Shown in pieces: positions 32,001-39,614 of a DNA stretch of 41,306 bases. The position numbers and the translations under genes are program-made. The number at the start of each line of letters is the position of its first letter. Within the stretch, counting starts at the first letter, position 1. The notes beneath the pieces were generated by a model. That model was not told the origin of the DNA and did not search any database. It saw only the letters and a list, made by a program, of their open reading frames with translations. Source of the DNA: Lachnospiraceae bacterium. GTDB taxonomy: Bacteria > Bacillota > Clostridia > Lachnospirales > Lachnospiraceae. The DNA is taken from NCBI GenBank assembly GCA_030537145.1, contig JAUNON010000021.1:1388-42693 (forward strand), given 5' to 3'.

Positions 32001-33479
32001 CTAATGCAGCTCGGCCGCAATGGCACGCAGCACCTGCAGCACCGGTTCCGGATGCAGGCCGAACAAAACGATGGCAATGACAAACAGCGCCAGGGGAAGT
32101 AGCATCTGCCAGTTTGGATCGCTGATCCCCTCCAAGGTTCCATAGTCAAACTCTCTGCCCGGGAAAAAGGCCCGCACCACGATCGTCAGCATATAGATAG
32201 CTGTCAGCAGGGCGGAGATCATCAGCGCTGCCAGTCCTGCATAGGCCAGTCCATTCTGACTGTTCACAGCCGCTTTCGCCAGATTCCACTTGCTGACAAA
32301 GCCGCATAGTCCCGGCACCCCCATCAGCGCAAGAGCAGACACGGTAAATGCCGTAAACACCCGGGGCATTTTCCGGCCCATTCCGTCCATTTGATGTACG
32401 TATTCCCTGCCGGACCGATAAATAATGGCTCCGGCACAGAAAAAGGTACAGATCTTCATCACGGCATGGAAGATCATGTGGGCCAGCGCACCGATCAGCC
32501 CCAGCGGCGACATCATAGTTACTCCAAATAGAATATAAGAAAGGTTGCTGACGGTGGACCAGGCAAACCGCCTTTTCAGATGCGTCTCCTTTAAGGCCCG
32601 GCTGCAGCCGTAGATAATCGTAATAATCGTCAGCAGCATCACCGCATTCTGGGCCCAGGTCCCCTTCAGGAACTCCGTGCCAAAGCTGTAATACGTGATC
32701 CGCATGGTGGCAAACGCCCCGGCCTTTACCACTGCCACCGCATGCAGCAGCGCCGTTACCGGAGTGGGCGCCACACCGGCCTTGGGAAGCCAGGCGGAAA
32801 ACGGAAACATGGCCGCCTTCACACTAAAGCCGCAGAAGCACAATACATAGATCACCAGCAGCAGATTCGTCCGTTCTGTCCCCAGACGCGCCGCATCCAG
32901 TACGCCTCCCGGAACGAAATCCCCTGTACTTCCATAGCTCAGAATAAATATCATGCCGATAAAGGCAAACGCAGCTCCCCCGATGGAATAATACAGGTAC
33001 GTCCTGCTGGCCAGAATCGCTTCTCTGGTCAGCGTATGCATGACCAGCGGCACCGTCACCATGGTAAGCATCTCATAAAAGAAATAAAGGGATAGAATAT
33101 CCTCCGCAAATGCAATGCCCAGAGTCACCCCATAAGTCACCACATAAAACAGGAAGAAATACCTCTCATGCCTTTCATGCTTCATATATTCAAAGGAATA
33201 CAGGGTCGCCAGCGGCCACAGGGTCGCCACAATACCGGCAAACACGCTTCCCAATCCGTCAAGCTGAAAGCTGACGCTGATATTTCCGGTAAACCGAAAC
33301 AGCACAAAGGCCTCCTGCGGCCGGTTCAGTATCAGGCACCAAACCACAACCGAGGTGATCAGCACCACCGTTTCAATATATACCTCCATCCAGACTCTGT
33401 TTTTAAAAGAGATCAGAGGAATCACAGCTCCTGCCAGAATGGGAAGCAAAATTGCAACTACCATAAAACCTGCACTCAT
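32001..33479 (-). CDS. MrpD-like antiporter subunit, third copy
   Basis: This 492-residue subunit has about 14 membrane segments and the family residues: glutamate in LYFFYEMLTMVTVPLVMH, lysine in GFSVKAAMFPFSAWLPKAG and lysine in HAVAVVKAGAFATMRI. It lies between two paralogues with gaps of 15 and 18 bases and has GGAGGAGG before the ATG. It probably provides one of several parallel ion channels in the complex. Confidence 0.92.
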   Translation of the reverse strand: MSAGFMVVAILLPILAGAVIPLISFKNRVWMEVYIETVVLITSVVVWCLILNRPQEAFVLFRFTGNISVSFQLDGLGSVFAGIVATLWPLATLYSFEYMKHERHERYFFLFYVVTYGVTLGIAFAEDILSLYFFYEMLTMVTVPLVMHTLTREAILASRTYLYYSIGGAAFAFIGMIFILSYGSTGDFVPGGVLDAARLGTERTNLLLVIYVLCFCGFSVKAAMFPFSAWLPKAGVAPTPVTALLHAVAVVKAGAFATMRITYYSFGTEFLKGTWAQNAVMLLTIITIIYGCSRALKETHLKRRFAWSTVSNLSYILFGVTMMSPLGLIGALAHMIFHAVMKICTFFCAGAIIYRSGREYVHQMDGMGRKMPRVFTAFTVSALALMGVPGLCGFVSKWNLAKAAVNSQNGLAYAGLAALMISALLTAIYMLTIVVRAFFPGREFDYGTLEGISDPNWQMLLPLALFVIAIVLFGLHPEPVLQVLRAIAAELH

Positions 33480-33494
33480 TTTTCCTCCTCCTTC

Positions 33495-34967
33495 CTACAT
33501 GATGGATGCGGCAATTTTGCCTGCATACGTTACCAGCGGACCCGGAAATAATCCCAGCAGAACCGTAAGGGCCGCCAGAATAATCAGCGGAATCAGCATC
33601 ATTCGAGACGGCTCCAGCTTTTCCGCCGCTGCGGTACTATCCTTTCCCGGCAGAAAGCCCTTCATCGTTACCGGCAGCAGATATCCGGCCGTCAGCAATG
33701 CGGAAATCAGAAGCACTGCCGGCCCAAGCCACCGGAATACCCCCACATTCGCCTCCAGCGCTCCCTGCGCCAGATGCCATTTACTGATAAATCCGCTGAA
33801 GGGCGGAATCCCGATCAGTCCCAGAGAAACGATGGTATAGCACCATAAGGTCACCGGCATCTGTTTTCCGATTCCCTTCAGCTCCTCCACCCGGGTTTTT
33901 CCGCACTGGAACAGGAAAACACCTGCCGTCAGGAACAGGGCGCTCTTAATAAAAGCATGGAATACGGTATGCAGCAGCGCTCCTGTCACACCCTCCGGAG
34001 ACATAACCGCCAATCCAAATAAAATGTAGGAGATCTGGCTTACTGTGGAATAAGCCAGTCTTTTTTTGAAAACCGGTTCCTTATAAGCCAGCAGGGAACC
34101 CAGAAACACCGTCATCAAAGCAATTGTCATCCAGGCGGTCTGCACCCAGGTCCCCCGTAAGAAATCCGGTCCCACCAGATAATAAACGGTACGGATCAGA
34201 GCAAGAACGCCGCCCTTTACAATAATACCGGAAAGCACCGCTGAAGCAGGGGACGGAGCCACCGGATGGGCTGTGGGAAGCCAGGCATGAAACGGCAGCA
34301 TACCTGCCTTAACGCCAAATCCCAGCAGCATCACAAAAACAACAGCCAGCACCAATCCCTGGTTTCCGTTCACCAGCTCCGGATTCAAAGTTCCCCCTGC
34401 CGCAAAGGTAAGGGTGTCGCAGTACCGGTATAAAAAGAAAATACCGAATAATCCCATATATGCACCGCACATGGAATAAAACAGATATTTCAGTGCCGCC
34501 ATAATGGCCTCTCTGCTTCCATTATGCAGTACTAAGGGTACGGTACAGAGGGTCATCAGCTCATAAAACAGATACAGCGTCACCATGTTTCCGGAAAAAT
34601 CCAGAGCGATCAGAATTCCGTACACCAGAAGATAAAATCCAAAATACCGCTGCTCCATGCCCTCATGCTTCATATAAAGGAAGGAATAAAAGCCGGCCGC
34701 CACCCACACCACCGTAACAATAGTGGCAAACAGCTTTCCCACCTCGTCTACCCGAAAATAGATGGGAATGTCCTCCATCAGGTAAAATAATGTTACACTT
34801 TTCTCCCCGCCTCCCAGCCAGGCCGTCGCAAGAACCAGCACTGCGCTGACTGCCAGAACGGCTCCGGCAAAAGCCTGACTCTGCTGGCGGTGAAACACCA
34901 GAGACAGCAGAAGAAAGATTCCGGCTGCAGCCGGAAGCAAAATTGATAGTATCATCAGTCCACTCAT
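33495..34967 (-). CDS. MrpD-like antiporter subunit, second copy
   Basis: This 490-residue subunit has about 14 membrane segments. Conserved residues are the glutamate in LYLFYELMTLCTVPLVLH and lysines in GFGVKAGMLPFHAWLPTAHP and SGIIVKGGVLALIRT. It is clearly paralogous to the genes on both sides. AGGAGAGGGAG precedes the ATG, and the gap to the preceding gene is 12 bases. Confidence 0.92.
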   Translation of the reverse strand: MSGLMILSILLPAAAGIFLLLSLVFHRQQSQAFAGAVLAVSAVLVLATAWLGGGEKSVTLFYLMEDIPIYFRVDEVGKLFATIVTVVWVAAGFYSFLYMKHEGMEQRYFGFYLLVYGILIALDFSGNMVTLYLFYELMTLCTVPLVLHNGSREAIMAALKYLFYSMCGAYMGLFGIFFLYRYCDTLTFAAGGTLNPELVNGNQGLVLAVVFVMLLGFGVKAGMLPFHAWLPTAHPVAPSPASAVLSGIIVKGGVLALIRTVYYLVGPDFLRGTWVQTAWMTIALMTVFLGSLLAYKEPVFKKRLAYSTVSQISYILFGLAVMSPEGVTGALLHTVFHAFIKSALFLTAGVFLFQCGKTRVEELKGIGKQMPVTLWCYTIVSLGLIGIPPFSGFISKWHLAQGALEANVGVFRWLGPAVLLISALLTAGYLLPVTMKGFLPGKDSTAAAEKLEPSRMMLIPLIILAALTVLLGLFPGPLVTYAGKIAASIM

Positions 34968-34979
34968 GCGCTCCCTCTC

Positions 34980-36488
34980 CTATCCGAACATCTTCAGTCC
35001 ATTTTGAATCATTAACACGATTGTCTCCGAACGCAGGCCAAGGATCACATTCATCAGAATAAAGCAGATCAATGCCGCCGACTTCAGCGGCTGATCCGTC
35101 ATCCGGACCACTGTATTTTTCTTTTCCCTGTCCCTGGATTTCCTCATAGGCGTATAAATACGGATCACCGTTTTCATAAAATAAATCGTATTCAGTATGG
35201 TACTGATGGCCAGGGCGATCAGCGTAGGCAGCATCTTAAAGGTATGTCCCACCGCCGCCTGGGCAAATAGCAGCTTCGAAATAAACCCGGAAAAAATGGG
35301 GAAGCCGATCATGGATAAGGACCCTGCCGTAAAGGCCACGCCTGCCAGCTTATTCCTGTATCCGGCTCCTGTCAGGTCAAAAAAGTCCGTACTGTCCCCG
35401 GACACATCCGTAATGCCTGCTGCAGACACAAACAGCAGCGACTTGGTAGCCGCATGGCTTACAATATGGTAAATGCTGGCTACCACGCCCTCCGTCGTTC
35501 CAAGGCCGAAGCCCATATAAATGTAACCGATCTGGGCAATGGAAGAAAAGGCGATCATCCTCCGGATGTTGTTCTCCCGAATCGCATCAATGGATCCCAT
35601 AATCATACCTGCGATACCGAATACAAACAGAACATTGATTACCTTACTGTCCATGACGATATCAAATCCAATCACCCGATAGAAAATTTTCACCAGCAGG
35701 AAGATATATCCTTTCGATACCAGGGAGGACAAAATTGCCGCAGAGGATACGGTGGAATAACCGTAAGCATCCGGCAGCCATCCATGGAAAGGATACAATG
35801 CGCTTTTAATAGCCAGGCCGATGGACATCAGGCCCATAGAAACCAGCAGCGGAATGTGATAGCTTCCCTCACTGGCTATCCGGTGCACCTGTTCCTGAAT
35901 ATTGCTCATGAGAAGCTGTCCCGTAATTCCATAAAGGAAACAGATCCCCAGCAGCAGCATACCGGAGCCCAGCAGGCTCATGATCATATAGCGTGTGGCG
36001 GCCACGATCGTCCGCCCATTCTGCTTGATCATAATCAGGCCGCAGGCGGAAATGGTATTGATTTCCACAAATACATAGGCCGTAAACAGGTCATTAGTAT
36101 AAATCAGCGCTATCAGTGAGCTTAACAGCAGATTGATCATCACATAGTACAGGTTCTGCTTGCTCTCTTCGATCTCCGCTTCCCGTTCCCGGATACCTCC
36201 CAGCATGCAAAGAAACATGACCACGCAGAAAAAGAACGCCATAAAGGCCTCCAGCACTCCGACCCGAATCTCGTTGCCCCAGGGAGCCGTAAAATGGCCC
36301 ATGGTATAGACGTAGGCCTCTCCCGTTCCCAGAACATACATCAGCACTGCCAGAGACATGGCTCCGATCAGGCCGATCACGATCATATTCCACCATTTCG
36401 CCTTTTTCCGATCCAGGATAGAGGAAAGAGGGCCGGAAAATAAGGAAAGAATAATACTAATAAAAGGAAAGTTCCGGACAAATTCCAT
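34980..36488 (-). CDS. mrpD: MrpD/MbhH-like antiporter subunit, first copy
   Basis: This 502-residue subunit has about 14 membrane segments. The ion-path residues are the glutamate in AYVFVEINTISACGLIM and lysines in GLAIKSALYPFHGWLPDAYG and SSLVSKGYIFLLVKI. It directly follows the MrpC-like gene with a one-base TAATG overlap, the normal place for mrpD or mbhH. It is therefore the canonical D subunit, and the next two genes look like extra copies. Confidence 0.92.
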   Translation of the reverse strand: MEFVRNFPFISIILSLFSGPLSSILDRKKAKWWNMIVIGLIGAMSLAVLMYVLGTGEAYVYTMGHFTAPWGNEIRVGVLEAFMAFFFCVVMFLCMLGGIREREAEIEESKQNLYYVMINLLLSSLIALIYTNDLFTAYVFVEINTISACGLIMIKQNGRTIVAATRYMIMSLLGSGMLLLGICFLYGITGQLLMSNIQEQVHRIASEGSYHIPLLVSMGLMSIGLAIKSALYPFHGWLPDAYGYSTVSSAAILSSLVSKGYIFLLVKIFYRVIGFDIVMDSKVINVLFVFGIAGMIMGSIDAIRENNIRRMIAFSSIAQIGYIYMGFGLGTTEGVVASIYHIVSHAATKSLLFVSAAGITDVSGDSTDFFDLTGAGYRNKLAGVAFTAGSLSMIGFPIFSGFISKLLFAQAAVGHTFKMLPTLIALAISTILNTIYFMKTVIRIYTPMRKSRDREKKNTVVRMTDQPLKSAALICFILMNVILGLRSETIVLMIQNGLKMFG

Positions 36489-36865
36489 TACAGCCCCTCC
36501 TTCTCTAACTGCATTGTAATCTCATCCAAATCCAGGGTATGATAACGGTAATAAAGCCGGATCGTCAGTGACAGCATCAGTGCCGACACCGATACGGACA
36601 CTACGATGCCGGTCAGCACAAGACCGCTGGGGATCGGATTGATGTACGCCTCCGTACTCTGCACCCCGTTCACCACAATCGGCGCCTTATGCCCGGCAAT
36701 ATAACCCTTCAGCGCCAGAAAAAGATACATCGCCGTATCCATAATATTCAGGCCGATGATTTTTTTGATCAGATTTTTCTGCAGCAGCAGGTTGGAAAAC
36801 CCTATACCGAATAACACCATGGAGATTGCTTCTGCGTAATTGTTGAGCAGATTTGAAAAATCCAT
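36488..36865 (-). CDS. mrpC: MrpC/NuoK-like subunit
   Basis: The 125-residue protein has three membrane helices in the NuoK pattern: AISMVLFGIGFSNLLLQKN, KKIIGLNIMDTAMYLFLALK and GLVLTGIVVSVSVSALML. In Mrp and Mbh complexes this subunit packs against the D subunit. The start at 36865 has AGGATACTG upstream; a longer open frame is a shadow of the preceding gene. The gap to the upstream gene is 2 bases. Confidence 0.93.
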   Translation of the reverse strand: MDFSNLLNNYAEAISMVLFGIGFSNLLLQKNLIKKIIGLNIMDTAMYLFLALKGYIAGHKAPIVVNGVQSTEAYINPIPSGLVLTGIVVSVSVSALMLSLTIRLYYRYHTLDLDEITMQLEKEGL

Positions 36866-36867
36866 AA

Positions 36868-37872
36868 TCAGTATCCTCCTTTCCGGAACATGACATAAAA
36901 GGTATACATGGTGCCTGCCACCACCACGCCCACGCAGATATTCAGGACAAAAATCAGTCCGCTGCTTAAAATCGCTCCCGGTGTCCCCAGCGGAATTACG
37001 CTCTCGATATGGTTTGCACCGGTATAAAAGGAATAGCTCTTGCACAGCGCATAGCAGGCCAACGCAGTAAAGCTGGTAATCTTATAGGTCCTGGCAGTAA
37101 AAAACCGCTCTGTCTTGGCAAAGCCGAAAGCATTTAAGTACAAAATCAGTCCTGCGCCGATAATGGCGCCGCCGGAAAATCCGCCCCCCGGACCAAGATG
37201 ACCGCAAAGAATTACATAAATTCCGAAAATAACGATGGGAGGCACAAGAATCTTTGCTACAGTCTGAAGGATCAAATCGTTTTTCGGCTCATAGTACCGG
37301 TCGTTGGCACACAGCTCCTCCATATTGCTGCTGGCAATCTCTCCATCCTTCCACTTTTTTTTCTTACCTTTTTCTTCATCAAACCGAAGCAGAATCAGTA
37401 CGGTACAGGTGGCGATAAACAGCACATGGGACTCGCCCAGGGTATCGAAGGCCCGGTAATCCAAAATCATTCCGGTCACAATATTCACTGCTCCGGTCTC
37501 CTGCAGGCCGTTTTCAATGTAGCGCTGGGAGACCTCATTATTTACCGGATTCCCCGCATGACCGTAAGGCGGCAGATAAGAAACGCCGGTAAGCAGCACC
37601 AGCACCAGGCTGACACAGAAAATCACACAGACCAGCCGGTAGATTTTGCGGAAGAAATGCAGCTCCGCATTCTTCTGCTTGTCAAATATTTTCGTAACCG
37701 CCTTCTGCTTTTCTGCCTGCCAGCGGTTCTTTTCCTCCTCCGTCTCACAGAACGCCTTCTGGGGCTTCATTTCCACCTGGTCCAAAAAGGGATCCTTCGT
37801 CCCGGCCAGCCACTGCTTCAGGCGGAAGGAAATGGTTTTTTCATAGGATTCTCTGGGTACTTTTTTACTCAT
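36868..37872 (-). CDS. MbhE-MbhF fusion (MrpB-like C-terminal domain)
   Basis: The 334-residue protein has three parts. Residues 1-77 are a charged cytosolic extension. Residues 78-180 match an MbhE-type subunit (PPYGHAGNPVNNEVSQRYIE, then GAVNIVTGMILDYRAFDTLG). Residues 215-334 match MnhB/MbhF (LVPPIVIFGIYVILCGHLGP, GGGFSGGAIIGAGLILYLNAF). In Mbh these are two proteins; here they are joined. The N-terminal extension is not part of either family as I know it. The start overlaps the preceding gene's end by 8 bases, with AAGGAGGGAG upstream. Confidence 0.88.
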   Translation of the reverse strand: MSKKVPRESYEKTISFRLKQWLAGTKDPFLDQVEMKPQKAFCETEEEKNRWQAEKQKAVTKIFDKQKNAELHFFRKIYRLVCVIFCVSLVLVLLTGVSYLPPYGHAGNPVNNEVSQRYIENGLQETGAVNIVTGMILDYRAFDTLGESHVLFIATCTVLILLRFDEEKGKKKKWKDGEIASSNMEELCANDRYYEPKNDLILQTVAKILVPPIVIFGIYVILCGHLGPGGGFSGGAIIGAGLILYLNAFGFAKTERFFTARTYKITSFTALACYALCKSYSFYTGANHIESVIPLGTPGAILSSGLIFVLNICVGVVVAGTMYTFYVMFRKGGY

Positions 37873-38179
37873 GCTTCTCTCCCTCCTTTTCCTTCTTTTC
37901 TTCACAAAGCTCTTTGCTGCTTTCCGCATCCTCCCCATCCGTTTTTACCACGGCATGGATTTTTTTCAGGGTCACAAAAAACAGCACCGTGGTGACTCCC
38001 GCTCCCACGGCGGCTTCCGTGATGGCCAGGTCCGGAGATTCCAGAAGAATCCAGATCACCGACATCACCAGGCTGTAGGACATAAAGATCAGGATTGAAT
38101 TCAAAAGACTTTTTGACAGGCTGACTGAAACCGCACAGACCAGCAGGAAGCTCAGTAAAATGATCATAAATATCTGCAT
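37865..38179 (-). CDS. MbhD-like (DUF4040) subunit
   Basis: The 104-residue protein has three membrane helices with the DUF4040 pattern SLLNSILIFMSYSLVMSVIW and SPDLAITEAAVGAGVTTVLF. In Mrp this region is the C-terminal part of MrpA; in Mbh it is the separate subunit MbhD. A charged Lys/Glu tail follows. GAGGGGGAAG precedes the ATG at 38179, one base after the upstream gene. Confidence 0.9.
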   Translation of the reverse strand: MQIFMIILLSFLLVCAVSVSLSKSLLNSILIFMSYSLVMSVIWILLESPDLAITEAAVGAGVTTVLFFVTLKKIHAVVKTDGEDAESSKELCEEKKEKEGEKHE

Positions 38180-38180
38180 A

Positions 38181-38549
38181 TCATTCTTCCCCCTCTTTCT
38201 CAAGCTCCGCTTCCACCGTCTTTAAATCGGCCGTCCGGTAATGCTTTTCCGGCTCCTCATCTGTCGTAACCTCAAGACGCGCAATCAAATGAGAGGATAC
38301 CGGTGAGGAAAACCAGAGAAAAATAATCACCAGCAGAAGCTTCAGCGAAGTAATATGAAAACCGCTCATCACGATCAGCCCAAGCAGGCAGAAGCCGATG
38401 CCCAGGGTATCTCCCATAGCCGCCGCATGCATCCGGTTCAGCACATAGCGGAAGCGGTAAACGCCTATCATTTCAATCAGAAAGGTTCCCAGTCCGCACA
38501 GCAGCAATACTGCTCCCACCAGGAAACGCACCCACTCAAACACTGCCAT
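38181..38549 (-). CDS. mrpG: MrpG/MbhC-like subunit
   Basis: The 122-residue protein has three membrane helices with the MrpG signature: GAVLLLCGLGTFLIEMIGVY, then RFRYVLNRMHAAAMGDTLG, then a third helix and PVSSHLIAR. The tail is acidic. It overlaps the mrpF gene by 14 bases and uses AGGAGGAGAAG within that gene as ribosome site. Confidence 0.94.
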   Translation of the reverse strand: MAVFEWVRFLVGAVLLLCGLGTFLIEMIGVYRFRYVLNRMHAAAMGDTLGIGFCLLGLIVMSGFHITSLKLLLVIIFLWFSSPVSSHLIARLEVTTDEEPEKHYRTADLKTVEAELEKEGEE

Positions 38550-38871
38550 TCTGCTTCTCCTCCTTCTCCTGCTTTCTTCTCAGATAAGCGCCCATATAAA
38601 TCTTGGTCAGTACGATTACCGCCAAAAAGCTGATCATGGCATAGATCAGGCAGATATCCACAAGATACCCCTCCTGCAGCATTACCGCCAGGATAGCAAT
38701 CATGACCATAACCATCGTACCCATCATATTCGTTGCAACGATGCGGTCTGCCGTTTTGGGACCGATAATCGCACGGAGCAGACAAAGAAGCAGCATTACT
38801 GCCAGAAAAATAAGCGCCGCCAGCAAAAATACATGATAAGCGCTGTCCAGTCCCGGTATTCCTTTTCCCAT
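38536..38871 (-). CDS. mrpF: MrpF/MbhB-like subunit
   Basis: The 111-residue protein has three membrane helices and the signature RAIIGPKTADRIVATNMMGT, then QEGYLVDICLIYAMISFLAV, typical of MrpF. It lies one base after mrpE. Confidence 0.94.
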   Translation of the reverse strand: MGKGIPGLDSAYHVFLLAALIFLAVMLLLCLLRAIIGPKTADRIVATNMMGTMVMVMIAILAVMLQEGYLVDICLIYAMISFLAVIVLTKIYMGAYLRRKQEKEEKQNGSV

Positions 38872-38872
38872 T

Positions 38873-39355
38873 CTATTCCCCCTCCTTATCCGTCTCTAAG
38901 TCCTGCAGAAGCCGCACAAAAACAGAGCTGTCCATCCCTGCCGCCAGGCTTTTATCCAGACAATGCACCACATATTCGGATTCTTCCAGCGTCACCGTGA
39001 TGGTACCCGGAGTCAGCGTAATGGCATTAGCCAGAAACGCCTTGCCCATGCTGGTTTTCATATCGGAAGAAAACCTGACTAAAGTCGGCTCCACCTCTTC
39101 CTCCTCCGATAAGATCATATGGATTACGGCAAAATTCGCCTTTACGATCTCGATCATCAATACGCAGATATAGCGCAGCATCCGGAAGCTTTTTTGGTAC
39201 ATCTGCTTTTCTTTCTTCAGGCTGTGCCCCATAAATTTGCAGGTAAAAGCAAAAACCGCCGCAGAAATCACGATTCCAAACAGAAGAATCTCCAACGTAA
39301 AATCACCGTTAAATATAATCCATAAAATCAGATACATCAGGTACATCAGGTACAT
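38873..39355 (-). CDS. mrpE: MrpE/MbhA-like subunit
   Basis: The 160-residue first gene of the antiporter operon has two N-terminal membrane helices and a soluble domain. That domain holds KTSMGKAFLANAITLTPGTI and VTLEESEYVVHCLDKS, the hallmark of MrpE/MbhA. The start codon region is an in-frame repeat (ATGTACCTG twice and ATGTATCTG), so three ATGs lie 9 bases apart. The first (39355) has AAGGAGGAAG upstream and is preferred. Confidence 0.93.
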   Translation of the reverse strand: MYLMYLMYLILWIIFNGDFTLEILLFGIVISAAVFAFTCKFMGHSLKKEKQMYQKSFRMLRYICVLMIEIVKANFAVIHMILSEEEEVEPTLVRFSSDMKTSMGKAFLANAITLTPGTITVTLEESEYVVHCLDKSLAAGMDSSVFVRLLQDLETDKEGE

Positions 39356-39400
39356 GCCTGCTTCCTCCTTATTCTCATATTTCTGACAAAATCATTTACC

Positions 39401-39429
39401 ATTTTACCTCTTTTTTGGTTTACCGTCCA
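39401..39429 (-). promoter_or_regulatory. Possible promoter of the antiporter operon
   Basis: On the minus strand, TGGACG (39424-39429) and TAAAAT (39401-39406) are 17 bases apart, matching 4 of 6 and 5 of 6 consensus bases. It gives a leader of about 40 bases before mrpE. Nothing stronger is visible. Confidence 0.4.
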
Positions 39430-39491
39430 GTATAATTCGGAAGGAATTCTGGGCAGCAAAAAGGAACCTTGGCATTTCTGTGAAATTAAAC

Positions 39492-39520
39492 TTGAATCTT
39501 CCGAAGCAGCATGTTATATT
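39492..39520 (+). promoter_or_regulatory. Promoter of the carboxyltransferase gene
   Basis: TTGAAT (39492-39497) and TATATT (39515-39520) are 17 bases apart. Transcription would start near 39527, about 88 bases before the start codon. Confidence 0.6.
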
Positions 39521-39570
39521 ACATTAGAATTAACTTTTTTGTAACAAATTAATATTTTTGAAAAATGTAC

Positions 39571-39592
39571 CAGTCGGAGTTCGCTCCGGCTG
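39571..39592 (+). promoter_or_regulatory. UUCG-tetraloop hairpin in the carboxyltransferase leader
   Basis: CAGTCGGAG-TTCG-CTCCGGCTG forms a 9-bp stem (one G-U pair) capped by UUCG, directly before the ribosome site AGGGATG. It has no T-run, so it is not a terminator. It may stabilise the message or shape initiation. Confidence 0.55.
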
Positions 39593-39614
39593 AACGAATG
39601 TCAGGGATGTTATT

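Noticed and set aside
29916..39355. A complete membrane-bound group 4 hydrogenase
   Set aside because: No large or small hydrogenase subunit or ferredoxin-like subunit is present between the operon's promoter and its last gene, so only the ion-transport part is supported.
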